From Canibacter zhuwentaonis (GTDB lineage Bacteria > Actinomycetota > Actinomycetes > Actinomycetales > Microbacteriaceae), in the NCBI RefSeq assembly GCF_018531145.1, contig NZ_JAHDSZ010000012.1, forward strand, positions 1 through 59,901: DNA of 59,901 nucleotides, given 5' to 3'. This document shows, piece by piece, positions 15,776 through 23,597 of this stretch (its first letter is position 1; each line of letters opens with the position of its first letter). Position numbers and translations under genes: made by a program. The notes beneath the pieces are model-generated. The model had not been told where the DNA came from and searched no databases. It saw only the letters and a list, made by a program, of their open reading frames with translations.

Positions 15776-16051
15776 ATGGTTAAAAAAGAACTAACTGCCC
15801 GCAAGCAAGCTAAACTTGCCCGCAAAGAACTTAAAGAAAAAGCTAAACAGTCCGGTCACTTAGCGCCAAACCCAATCTGGTTTAAACCCGTGATGCTGGG
15901 TTTCATGCTGCTCGGACTGGTGTGGATTGTGCTCTACTACATCACAAGCGCAACCCTGGCACTGCCGGTGCCGCAGTTTGGGCAGTGGAATATTTTCGTG
16001 GGCTTTGGCTTTATTATGATCGGGTTTCTAATGACAACCCGCTGGCGCTAG
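15776..16051 (+). CDS. crgA: Cell division protein CrgA
   Basis: A 91-residue divisome regulator of actinobacteria that recruits PBPs to the septum through FtsZ/FtsQ/FtsI contacts. The Lys-rich cytosolic N-terminus (to about 35) has the family feature PNPIWFKPVM leading into helix 1. A short outside loop (PVPQFGQWN) and helix 2 ending in TTRWR follow. It lies close to the fhaA-pknB operon as in other actinobacteria, on the opposite strand. ATG 15776 was chosen over an upstream in-frame start that would run through the tRNA-Leu gene. Confidence 0.95.
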   Translation: MVKKELTARKQAKLARKELKEKAKQSGHLAPNPIWFKPVMLGFMLLGLVWIVLYYITSATLALPVPQFGQWNIFVGFGFIMIGFLMTTRWR

Positions 16052-16073
16052 TGATCCGCTCCCGCATTCACAT

Positions 16074-16967
16074 CTAAAACAACAGATAAAACGTAACAAA
16101 AACAGCAATCAGCACCGCGCTAACAGCGCCGTACATAAGCGGTCTGACACTGTTTTGTCGTTGCACGCTGCTACCTGCCCGCCAGCACAGCAGCATTAGC
16201 GCCGCACCGGTTATAAAACCGCCCAGGTGTCCCTGCCAGGAGATATTCATGCCCGGCAAAAACGCGATAACCGTGTTGAGACCCAAAAACACGAGCAGCC
16301 CCGTAACGTTTATTTTTCGTTTGTAAGAAATAACTATAAACGCCCCGATAACACCAAAGACCGCGCCCGACGCGCCCAGCGTTGCCGTGCTAAACAGCCC
16401 GTGATCGAGCAGCGCAATAAGCGTGATTGCCGCGGTTCCGCCGATTCCAGCAAGCAGAAACAGTATCCCGTAATAGCGACGACCAAGCGTTCTTTCGAGC
16501 TGCGCGCCAAACAGCCAGAGCGTGATCATATTAAAAAGCAGGTGCATCACACTGCCCTGCGAGTGCGCAAAAACAGAGGTGACTATGCGCCAGGGCTGAA
16601 AATCCAGACTGGTGGCGTGCCAGGGAATATACCAGAGCGCGCCGGTGAGCTGCGGCATCAACTGCTGCCCGACCCACACGAGCACGCAGAGTGCCATTAT
16701 TGCGTAGGTGACAACCGGCATGTCACTGCTTGTCAGGGATTTCACGGCGGATCGCGCTCCGCGCTGAAACCGCGCAACTTTCGGAGGCATCAGCTCAGCA
16801 ACGCAGGCGGGGCAGATCAACCCTACCGGGCGCGGCTGCTGGCAGTCGTTACAGACGGTATTCCCGCAACGCTGGCAGAGCGTAAAACTGTTTCTGCCCG
16901 GATGCCTATAGCAGCTATCAGCATCGCTGTAGTCTGCCATTTCGCCGTACTCTGGTATCCGCACCAT
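16074..16967 (-). CDS. Rhomboid-family intramembrane serine protease with N-terminal zinc ribbon
   Basis: Cleaves membrane helices of unknown substrates. Residues 19-55 hold four CxxC-type Cys groups with a His (SCYRHPGR, LCQRCGNTVC, ICPAC), a B-box-like zinc-binding knuckle often fused to actinobacterial rhomboids. The rhomboid domain follows, with six to seven helices, the HLLFNM segment, the catalytic GASGAVFG (Ser200) and a His247 in QGHLGG. ATG 16967 is preceded by GGGAG; a second ATG lies nine codons in. The gene converges on crgA and usually neighbours ppiA in this group, as here. Confidence 0.93.
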   Translation of the reverse strand: MVRIPEYGEMADYSDADSCYRHPGRNSFTLCQRCGNTVCNDCQQPRPVGLICPACVAELMPPKVARFQRGARSAVKSLTSSDMPVVTYAIMALCVLVWVGQQLMPQLTGALWYIPWHATSLDFQPWRIVTSVFAHSQGSVMHLLFNMITLWLFGAQLERTLGRRYYGILFLLAGIGGTAAITLIALLDHGLFSTATLGASGAVFGVIGAFIVISYKRKINVTGLLVFLGLNTVIAFLPGMNISWQGHLGGFITGAALMLLCWRAGSSVQRQNSVRPLMYGAVSAVLIAVFVTFYLLF

Positions 16968-17047
16968 TAGTATCTCCCGTTTTGTTGTTTAAAGCGGGTG
17001 TGGCAGCGCGCAAAGGCGTGTCACACCCGATTCTAAAAATTGCAACG

Positions 17048-17557
17048 CTACAGTTTTTCGATTACAACACCGGTGATTGTGACATCTTCTAGCGGACGAT
17101 CCTGCGCGCCGGTTGCAACAGCTGCGATCGCATCAACAACCTTGCGTGACTCATCATCAGCAACCTCGCCAAAAATAGTGTGCTTGCCGGTTAGGTACAT
17201 TGGCTCGCTGGTTGTGATAAAGAACTGCGACCCGTTGGTGCCTGCGAGGCGACCGGTCATATCGGGGCGCTTGCCGGCGTTAGCCATTGCGAGCTGGTAT
17301 TTCTTGTCGAACACGAGCTCCGGGTGGATCTCATCGTCAAAGGTGTAACCGGGACCGCCCGTACCGGTACCGGTTGGGTCGCCACCCTGAATCATAAAGC
17401 TTTTAATAATGCGGTGGAAGATCACGCCGTCATAAAAACCTTTTTCTGCCAGGTCGATAAAGTTTTGCACTGTTTTGGGCGCGTGATCGCCGAACAGGCT
17501 GACTACAATATCGCCGTGATTGGTTGAAATAGTTGCTTTTGCAGTTGGAATAGTCAT
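17048..17557 (-). CDS. ppiA: Cyclophilin-type peptidyl-prolyl cis-trans isomerase
   Basis: Catalyses proline cis-trans isomerisation during protein folding. The 169-residue single-domain cytosolic cyclophilin shows FHRIIKSFMIQGGDP, NGSQFFIT and GKHTIFGEV, which form the active-site groove. I start it at MTIPTAKATI (17557) because the longer frame adds 52 residues unrelated to the family, and a TACAAT hexamer sits 7 nt before this ATG. It diverges from the gene at 17667. Confidence 0.95.
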   Translation of the reverse strand: MTIPTAKATISTNHGDIVVSLFGDHAPKTVQNFIDLAEKGFYDGVIFHRIIKSFMIQGGDPTGTGTGGPGYTFDDEIHPELVFDKKYQLAMANAGKRPDMTGRLAGTNGSQFFITTSEPMYLTGKHTIFGEVADDESRKVVDAIAAVATGAQDRPLEDVTITGVVIEKL

Positions 17558-17564
17558 GTCTAAT

Positions 17565-17570
17565 ATTGTA
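17565..17570 (-). promoter_or_regulatory. -10 hexamer TACAAT, leaderless ppiA start
   Basis: Minus-strand TACAAT ends 7 nt before the ppiA ATG with no Shine-Dalgarno sequence between. Confidence 0.6.
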
Positions 17571-17666
17571 AACGGTGATCTTAAACAAAACCCCTGGCGA
17601 CCATTCAGAATCACAGTGTATCGTTTATAATATCCGTACAAATCAATCGAGCATTTGGAGAGTGCA

Positions 17667-18161
17667 ATGTCATTATCCCGCAAAAATAAACGCGAGCTTA
17701 AAAAATTACGCAAACTCGTTGGCGTTGTTCTTGATGAACAGCGAGATGTAATTGATCATGCCGGCGTTGTTCTGTCAGAGGCTGGCAATCAGGCTAAAAA
17801 ATTGAGCAACCAGCATCTTCTGCCACGCGTTGCTAAAGCCTATAAGACGGTTAGTCCAACCGTTGAGCGTGGGCTCGCAAATCTTATCAAGTTCAGTCAG
17901 GGGCTAGGCGACAAAATGCCGCCGCTTGCAGAGCAGACGGTTTTGCGCGCAATCAACGCTGCAAACAGCACCGGCAACAAGAATCTTGCTAAGTCTATCC
18001 GCAAGTTCGCAGAAAAGAACGGTGTTATCAAAAAGCGCAACACGCCAGGCAAAACCCTCGCTATTCTGGCGGGTATTGGTGTCGCAGCGGCTGTTGGGTA
18101 CTCACTGTGGCAGTCATTCCGCGACGACGAAGATATTTGGCTAGCTCCAGAAAAACAGTAA
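17667..18161 (+). CDS. Unidentified basic helical protein with C-terminal membrane helix
   Basis: A 164-residue product I do not recognise. A Lys/Arg-rich start (SLSRKNKRELKKLRKL) is followed by long amphipathic helices and one hydrophobic segment near 136-153 (LAILAGIGVAAAVGYSLW), with an acidic tail (RDDEDIW). The layout suggests a membrane-attached cytosolic protein. GGAG at 17657-17660 places the start at ATG 17667; an earlier TTG overlaps that ribosome site. Proteins of this kind are often found beside ppiA in Micrococcales as hypothetical proteins. A terminator-like hairpin follows at 18177. Confidence 0.75.
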   Translation: MSLSRKNKRELKKLRKLVGVVLDEQRDVIDHAGVVLSEAGNQAKKLSNQHLLPRVAKAYKTVSPTVERGLANLIKFSQGLGDKMPPLAEQTVLRAINAANSTGNKNLAKSIRKFAEKNGVIKKRNTPGKTLAILAGIGVAAAVGYSLWQSFRDDEDIWLAPEKQ

Positions 18162-18176
18162 GCTAAGCGTTACTAA

Positions 18177-18218
18177 TCCGCGCCTCGTAGTTTTCTAGCT
18201 GCCGGGCGCGGACTTTTT
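18177..18218 (+). terminator. Intrinsic terminator overlapping the convergent gene's 3' end
   Basis: Arms TCCGCGC (18177-18183) and GCGCGGA (18206-18212) are followed by CTTTTTAT. It terminates the 17667 gene while lying partly inside the end of the opposing glycosyltransferase gene (stop at 18195). Confidence 0.6.
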
Positions 18219-19082
18219 ATCCCCGGGCAGCCCCCCGGCCACAAATTTCCTAAACAAGAACCGCTTAACCTCGCCGGGCAGCAGGCGGTAAACCATTTTA
18301 ATTAGGCAATTGCGCACAAACTCCACTGGCGAAATAAACCTTATCTGCAGCATTTTGCGCTGCATTCGCCACTCGGTGCGTAAAACCTGCCATCCGCCGC
18401 GGCGCGAGTACGCACCCTGTCCGACCCGGTATTTCACGAGCGGGCGCGCAATGTTATCGACCTTCGCACCAGCCAGCAGCATTCTCACCGCGAGCCAGTA
18501 ATCTTCCATTGTGCCCATCTCCTGGTATCCGCCGACGGCTTGCACAGTGGCAACCCGGTACATCATAGTAGGGTGGTTAAAAGGTGCGTGAGTACGCGCG
18601 TGAGCGCGAATCCGCTCTGCCCCCACCGGAGGCACTCGCAAAGTGGAAACAGTGTCGGGGTCTGATACGAACTCCGCCATACCAGTACCAACAAGGTCTA
18701 GACCGTGCTGCTGCAAAAACTGCCACTGCGTTGCGAATCTATCAGGGACGGATACATCGTCGGCATCCATGCGCGCAGCAAACTCGCACGAAACCCGCTC
18801 CAGCCCCGCGTTCAGAGCCGCGGCAAGCCCCCGGTTCTCGGGCAGGGTAACGATTTGCACGGGCACCGGGCTGGTTGTCACAAACTCTGCGATGGCAGCT
18901 GCTAGCTCTCGCGAAACCGCACCGTCTTTAACGAGTACTATTTCGGCGGGGATCAAGGTTTGCTCGCGCACACAACTGTTTAGCGCCGTCAGCAACAGTT
19001 CAGACGTATCGCGGTGATAAACCGAGATCAGCAACGCAAAAGGGGCGCGCTGCGGCGCTGCAACGCCCTCTGACACGCTCAC
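18195..19082 (-). CDS. Family 2 glycosyltransferase
   Basis: An inverting glycosyltransferase of 295 residues with the GT-A fold. Visible are LISVYHRD at the start, a nucleotide-sugar site with MDADDVSVPDR (DxD type), and GTMEDYWLAVRML with the ED motif that usually holds the catalytic base. Sugar specificity cannot be read from sequence. The GTG start overlaps the stop of the preceding glycosyltransferase by 4 nt. It closes the galE-LCP-GT-GT operon, so a role in building a wall-linked glycopolymer is the natural inference. Confidence 0.9.
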   Translation of the reverse strand: MSVSEGVAAPQRAPFALLISVYHRDTSELLLTALNSCVREQTLIPAEIVLVKDGAVSRELAAAIAEFVTTSPVPVQIVTLPENRGLAAALNAGLERVSCEFAARMDADDVSVPDRFATQWQFLQQHGLDLVGTGMAEFVSDPDTVSTLRVPPVGAERIRAHARTHAPFNHPTMMYRVATVQAVGGYQEMGTMEDYWLAVRMLLAGAKVDNIARPLVKYRVGQGAYSRRGGWQVLRTEWRMQRKMLQIRFISPVEFVRNCLIKMVYRLLPGEVKRFLFRKFVAGGLPGDKKSAPGS

Positions 19083-20158
19083 TGTTTCCTCCTGCGCTTT
19101 GTAAGCCTGAAAGTATCGGCATCAGAATTTTTGAGCACCTCTGCAATCGCGTGCGGCACTTCAGCATTCTGCAGCGCCTGTGCATTTGTTTCAGGCTTAG
19201 TGGTAATACCTTCGCGCAGCCCCTCCAGGAAATACTGCAACAGGGCGGAGCGATCGGTGCTTTTAATAAACGTGCGCAGCCAGCGCCGCACAGACGCCCC
19301 CGTGTAGGCGACACGCTCCCAGGGCTGCAGCGCACGCGAGCGCGTAAACACCCAGATTTTATTGCGCACCTCAAACTTAAAACGAGCGCCAGGGTTAGTG
19401 TCGCTCGATTTTGCGGTGGCGGTTTTGTGAGTAACAACAGAATCCAGCACGCACAAACCCCGCGCGCCGTTCAGCAGCCTCGCAGAATACTCAAAATCAT
19501 CATTCCACAGGAAATAAGAAGCCACGGGAAGCCCCTCTTGCAGCACTCTCGATGTGCGTAAAAACGCCGAAACAAAAGAGATCGAGCGGATCTCCATACA
19601 GTTGCTTGCCTCAGCCCTGAGCCGTTCAGCCCGCCTCGCTCCTATTTTTGGTTTGGGGGTGTTCATCGGGTGATCGCTGCCGTCCACCCACTCCACACGC
19701 GAGCCCATAACCGCAAGATGATCCGGTCCCGCGGCCGCATACTTGGAGTGCGCCCTGACCGCGTTTCCCAGCGCGGTCGGGTGCGGAATTGTGTCATCAT
19801 CCATAACCCAAATCCAGTCACTAACACCCTGCCTGCTGTTATCGCCGCCGTTGTTTAGCGCGGTGGGAACCAGCGCCGCAGCAATACCCACGGCAAAGCC
19901 ACCAGCGCCGCCGGTGTTCTCGTCAAGATCAATTAGCTCGACCGTAACCTCGCGCGGCCACAGCCCCAGCGCATCGGCAGCGTACTCAACAGATCCGTCC
20001 GTGCTCGCGTTATCAACCACGATTATTCTCTCGGGCCAGACCGTCTGCCGCGACAACGCGTGCAAGCTTTCTTTTAACCGGTGTTTGCGATTGTGTGAAA
20101 CAATCACCGCGGTAACGCTCACCGTTTCTTTAATTCTGTCTTCTCTAAAACCAATCAC
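19079..20158 (-). CDS. Family 2 glycosyltransferase, galactofuranosyl/rhamnosyl-type
   Basis: 359 residues. The N-terminal GT-A domain has VTAVIVSHNR, IIVVDNASTDGS, the DENTGGAGGF loop and WVMDDDT as metal site. NDDFEYSAR is the probable catalytic region. DENxGGAGGF plus MDDD resembles GlfT-like galactofuranosyltransferases and dTDP-rhamnosyl transferases of actinobacteria, which build the wall polysaccharide linker. The pairing with galE (UDP-galactose supply) would fit a galactose-derived donor, but no galactofuranose mutase is in the window. GTG start 20158 with AGAGGGG about 8 nt upstream. Confidence 0.9.
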   Translation of the reverse strand: MIGFREDRIKETVSVTAVIVSHNRKHRLKESLHALSRQTVWPERIIVVDNASTDGSVEYAADALGLWPREVTVELIDLDENTGGAGGFAVGIAAALVPTALNNGGDNSRQGVSDWIWVMDDDTIPHPTALGNAVRAHSKYAAAGPDHLAVMGSRVEWVDGSDHPMNTPKPKIGARRAERLRAEASNCMEIRSISFVSAFLRTSRVLQEGLPVASYFLWNDDFEYSARLLNGARGLCVLDSVVTHKTATAKSSDTNPGARFKFEVRNKIWVFTRSRALQPWERVAYTGASVRRWLRTFIKSTDRSALLQYFLEGLREGITTKPETNAQALQNAEVPHAIAEVLKNSDADTFRLTKRRRKQ

Positions 20159-20163
20159 TGCTT

Positions 20164-21534
20164 TTACCCCTCTACTGATGCCCGCACAACACCCTCCCGC
20201 ACCAAACGCTGCGCCTCATTAAAATCTGGGTATTCCGGGTCAATCGCAGGCGGCGACAACTCCACCCGCACCGGCTCGTGCTCTTTAGCCTTACCAGCCA
20301 AATCAACAAAGCGCCCAAACATGGACGACGGAATATCGGTTTCCGCCAAATACTCGCCGCTGTTTAGGATGTCTTGGAAGCGCAGCAGCACGTTTTGCGG
20401 GGTCATCTGCTTCAAAATCGCCGTCTGCAGCTCATGCTGGCGTTCCATGCGGTCATAGTCGCCACGAGCGGATCCGTATCTCGAGCGTGCATACCAGAGC
20501 GCGTTATACCCGTTCAGCTGCTGCACTCCCGGCTCAATATATCCCTCAACGCCATAGCCGGAAGCGTCACCGCCGATCGGGATGCGCTCTTTAACGTGCA
20601 TCTGCACCCCGCCGAGCGCGTCAATCAGCTTCGCAAAACCGTCCATATTAACGAGCACATAAAACTGCACTTTCAGGCCCGTCACACCGCTCACAGCGTC
20701 TTTTGTTGCCTCAACACCGGGAGATGAGGCGCGCCCGCTAGCATCCGGGTACAGTTCAGGGTTGAAATATTCTGCCTCGGCGTACAGGCTGTTGAGCCAA
20801 CAGCGACCAGTGTTGCATCCGCCATCAACGCCAAAACCGTTAGGGTGCAGGGTGTACATGGGACTGTCTTGCGGGAAGGGAACATCCGCCATTTCACGCG
20901 GCAGACCAATTATTGTAGACTGCCCGGTTTTAGCATCAACGCTGATTAGCGAGATACTGTCGGGACGCAAACCCTCGCGATCCGGGGCTGCATCAGCGCC
21001 CAGCAGCAGTATGTTGTAGCGCCCTTCAACCGGCGCAACCACCGGGGCTTTATTGGCAAAAAGCGTGTCGATTAGGTTGCGACCCGCGCCGATAGTGCTT
21101 GTTGTCCATGCCGCGGCGCAAACCTGCGCCAGGGTTAAAATCACCGCGAGCGAAGCGATCACGGGACGCCAGTTCACAGCAACCCTGTTAAGCCTTATTA
21201 AACACAGCGTGTCAAAGCCTAAAATCAGCCAGACCAGACCGTAAAACACCATCGCAATCTGCAGCCCTAAAAGCGCCCAGGTGTTAGTAAAAAAAGTTAG
21301 CGCGAGCGCGCGATCAACCAGGAAAAAAACTAGCGCGCACAGCCCCAACACAACAAACAGCAGCATTGCGCCAAGCCCAAACCTGCCCAGCCCGCGTTTA
21401 CCCGCGAGAATCTGCGCGCTTCCAGGAATCAGAAACCCCAGCAAAACAAGCCAGCGCGCCCGCTTCGTCATAAAAACCGCAGAACTCACATTCGGATACC
21501 GCAGCGGCAAGCGGAGCTGTGCGCTTAGATTCAT
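20164..21534 (-). CDS. LytR-CpsA-Psr (LCP) family glycopolymer ligase
   Basis: LCP enzymes transfer undecaprenyl-linked glycopolymers onto peptidoglycan. The N-terminal part holds about four to five membrane segments (WLVLLGFLIPGSAQILAGKRG onward), unusual compared with the single helix of classical LytR. The LCP domain follows (about 190-420), with NILLLGADAAPDREGLRPDSI, the Arg pair IGLPREM, and YARSRYGSARGDYDRMERQ, which carries the pyrophosphate-binding Arg residues. I start at ATG 21534, which forms an ATGA overlap with the galE stop; the longer frame would run into galE. 456 residues. Confidence 0.9.
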   Translation of the reverse strand: MNLSAQLRLPLRYPNVSSAVFMTKRARWLVLLGFLIPGSAQILAGKRGLGRFGLGAMLLFVVLGLCALVFFLVDRALALTFFTNTWALLGLQIAMVFYGLVWLILGFDTLCLIRLNRVAVNWRPVIASLAVILTLAQVCAAAWTTSTIGAGRNLIDTLFANKAPVVAPVEGRYNILLLGADAAPDREGLRPDSISLISVDAKTGQSTIIGLPREMADVPFPQDSPMYTLHPNGFGVDGGCNTGRCWLNSLYAEAEYFNPELYPDASGRASSPGVEATKDAVSGVTGLKVQFYVLVNMDGFAKLIDALGGVQMHVKERIPIGGDASGYGVEGYIEPGVQQLNGYNALWYARSRYGSARGDYDRMERQHELQTAILKQMTPQNVLLRFQDILNSGEYLAETDIPSSMFGRFVDLAGKAKEHEPVRVELSPPAIDPEYPDFNEAQRLVREGVVRASVEG

Positions 21535-22562
21535 GGCGTTTCTTGAGCGGAGCCAAGATATCCGCCAGGATTCTGCGATTGCCATTTCCAACTGTCGCGG
21601 CAGGCCTGCTCGAGTGACAGCTCGGTGCGCCAGTTTAGCTCGCGATTGGCTTTTGCCGGATTCGCCACCACCTCAGCAACGTCGCCACTGCGCGGCGGCG
21701 CTACATCGTAGGCAATTTTACGCCCGCTAACCTGCTCAAACGCGGCAATCACCTCAAACACGCTAGAACCCTCGCCAGAGCCGAGGTTGTACGCGGTAAC
21801 CCCCGCCTGCGCATGCTCAAGAGCCGCAGCGTGCCCCGCCGCAAGATCCATCACGTGGATATAGTCACGCACTCCCGTGCCATCTTTTGTTTTGTAGCCG
21901 TCGCCAAAAACGCTCAATTTTGCCCGCTTACCAACAGCAACCTGCGACACAAACGGCATCAGATTGTTGGGGATGCCGCTTGGATCCTCACCTATCTGAC
22001 CCGACGGGTGCGCGCCAACCGGGTTGAAATAGCGCAACAGCACCGCTGCAAGATCGCCCTGCGCCACCGCCGCATCTCGAATAATCTGCTCAATCATCGC
22101 CTTCGACCAGCCGTAAGGGTTAGTAAGCCCCACACCAACAGGCTGTGTTTCGTCGATCGGCAGCGCCTGCGGGTCGCCGTAAACGGTCGCGGAGCTTGAA
22201 AACACAAGTGTTTTAATGCCGCGCTCACGAATCTGATCGAGCACGTTCAACGCGGAATTAATATTAACACGGTAATAGCGGATCGGCTCCGCCACAGACT
22301 CACCAACCGCCTTTAACCCTGCAAAGTGGATCACAGCATCCGCATTAAGACCGGCAAATGCCTTAGCAGCTGCGACAGAATCGGTCAGATCGGCCTCTCG
22401 CAGCTCAATATTTGCGCCCGTTATCGCGCGCACTCGCTCAACAGCGGCGGGGTGCGAGTTTGAAAAATCGTCAATAATCGTCACAGTGTGCCCGCGTTCT
22501 GCGAGCACAACCGCAGTATGAGAACCAATATAGCCAGCACCACCCGTTAAAATTACATGCAT
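21531..22562 (-). CDS. galE: UDP-glucose 4-epimerase
   Basis: Interconverts UDP-glucose and UDP-galactose. 343 residues in the extended SDR fold. GGAGYIGSH binds NAD near the N-terminus, SSSATVYG carries the catalytic Ser, and NPYGWSK gives the YxxxK pair. The start is ATG 22562 (MHVILTGG); eight extra upstream codons lack any signal. A TATTCT hexamer lies 7 nt before this ATG, consistent with a leaderless transcript covering galE, the LCP ligase and both GT2 enzymes. Confidence 0.96.
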   Translation of the reverse strand: MHVILTGGAGYIGSHTAVVLAERGHTVTIIDDFSNSHPAAVERVRAITGANIELREADLTDSVAAAKAFAGLNADAVIHFAGLKAVGESVAEPIRYYRVNINSALNVLDQIRERGIKTLVFSSSATVYGDPQALPIDETQPVGVGLTNPYGWSKAMIEQIIRDAAVAQGDLAAVLLRYFNPVGAHPSGQIGEDPSGIPNNLMPFVSQVAVGKRAKLSVFGDGYKTKDGTGVRDYIHVMDLAAGHAAALEHAQAGVTAYNLGSGEGSSVFEVIAAFEQVSGRKIAYDVAPPRSGDVAEVVANPAKANRELNWRTELSLEQACRDSWKWQSQNPGGYLGSAQETP

Positions 22563-22569
22563 AAATAAT

Positions 22570-22575
22570 AGAATA
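22570..22575 (-). promoter_or_regulatory. -10 hexamer TATTCT, leaderless galE start
   Basis: Minus-strand TATTCT ends 7 nt before the ATG. The region between is AT-rich with no ribosome site. Confidence 0.55.
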
Positions 22576-22702
22576 AAACAAAACACTGAATAATAGCGAT
22601 TAATCAGCCCGGATATGGAAAACTCGGGCGCTGTATCCCTTAAAAGAAACTTCGTTTAGTAGCGTAAACTAATCCCCGAATAGAGCGCAAGGAGCGAAAT
22701 AA

Positions 22703-22920
22703 GTGGCTGTGATTAACCTAATAGGTGCTGTTTTTGACGCCGCCGCCGAGCAGGCATAACTTTTGGTGACGACACAGAGCTTGGCGCAAAACTGTGCGAG
22801 CTGTTTGCCGCGCAAAGCACCGAACTTAGCCGACTCAAAACACTGGCGGCTAATCGCTCGCAAGTTCACAGCTGGGAAGGCACATCCCGGCTGCTGCGGG
22901 AACTGCACGCAACGCTGTAG
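22703..22920 (+). pseudogene. Collapsed glycosyltransferase remnant
   Basis: AAGGAG precedes a GTG at 22703 that opens 18 codons (VAVINLIGAVFD...) and stops at 22757-22759. From 22762 a different frame reads GDDTELGAKLCELFAAQS and later SQVHSWEGTSRLLRELH, ending at TAG 22918-22920. The second part resembles the C-terminal helix of GT-B glycosyltransferases, where a Ser-Trp-Glu motif near the end is usual. The simplest reading is an internally deleted glycosyltransferase gene that retains its start signals and tail. It was divergent to galE and may once have belonged to the same polysaccharide locus. Confidence 0.45.
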
Positions 22921-23065
22921 GAATGTTGCGCTGCGGGTGCGGGTTCGCCGAGCGGATGCTCGGTTACCGTCGCACAGGATGGCTGCGCGGGAAAATTACA
23001 CCGCTACGGTTTAACGGCGGCAACTTCGCGCTGCGGGCGCGCGCACTACCCTCGCTAAACTCACA
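22921..23065. other. Non-coding stretch before purE, possible further gene remnant
   Basis: No gene with start signals is visible. A plus-strand frame reads ERMLGYRRTGWLRGKITPL and FNGGNFALRARAL, which looks protein-like, but I cannot assign it. It may be more decayed coding sequence belonging to the glycosyltransferase remnant. Confidence 0.35.
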
Positions 23066-23581
23066 CTACTGTTGCTCGATTTGCGCCAGCAGTGCCTTTT
23101 CTTTTTGCGCCACGGCGGATGCCAGATCCACCGCGTACTCGTCAAGCTTCTGCGACAGCAGCGGATCAAACGCACCGAGCATTTTTGCCGCCAAAATTGC
23201 CGCGTTTTTAGCCGCTCCGATTGCAACCGTCGCAACGGGCACGCCCGCGGGCATCTGCACAATTGACAGCAGCGAATCAAGCCCGTCAAGCTGTTTCAGC
23301 GGCACAGGCACCCCAATAACCGGCAGCGTTGTGAGTGATGCAATCATGCCTGGCAGGTGCGCCGCGCCGCCCGCCGCCGCGATAATAACCTTAATGCCAC
23401 GCTCGGCGGCCGATTTGCCATACGCGAACATAACCTCGGGGGTACGATGCGCACTCACAACCTTGACCTCGTGTGCGATGCCGAAGAACTCTAGGGTTGC
23501 AACCGCATCCGCCATTACCCGATAGTCAGAATCAGAGCCCATAATCACGCCCACAAGCGGTTTATTGTTTAGATCTGTCAT
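23066..23581 (-). CDS. purE: N5-carboxyaminoimidazole ribonucleotide mutase
   Basis: Converts N5-CAIR to CAIR in purine synthesis. 171 residues of class I PurE, with [13 protein letters not shown], the SAHRTPE loop carrying the catalytic His, and [12 protein letters not shown]. PurK lies 16 bp upstream on the same strand, so the two enzymes form the usual pair. A TAGAAT hexamer 6 nt before the ATG suggests purE also has its own leaderless promoter, although AAAGG next to the ATG could act as a weak ribosome site. Confidence 0.97.
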   Translation of the reverse strand: MTDLNNKPLVGVIMGSDSDYRVMADAVATLEFFGIAHEVKVVSAHRTPEVMFAYGKSAAERGIKVIIAAAGGAAHLPGMIASLTTLPVIGVPVPLKQLDGLDSLLSIVQMPAGVPVATVAIGAAKNAAILAAKMLGAFDPLLSQKLDEYAVDLASAVAQKEKALLAQIEQQ

Positions 23582-23587
23582 CCTTTA

Positions 23588-23593
23588 ATTCTA
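23588..23593 (-). promoter_or_regulatory. -10 hexamer TAGAAT upstream of purE
   Basis: Minus-strand TAGAAT ends 6 nt before the purE ATG and overlaps the purK stop codon region. Confidence 0.45.
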
Positions 23594-23597
23594 GCTA

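Noticed and set aside
22669-22908. Minus-strand 79-codon frame between galE and purE
   Set aside because: No ribosome site; the plus strand gives a more protein-like remnant with a ribosome site.
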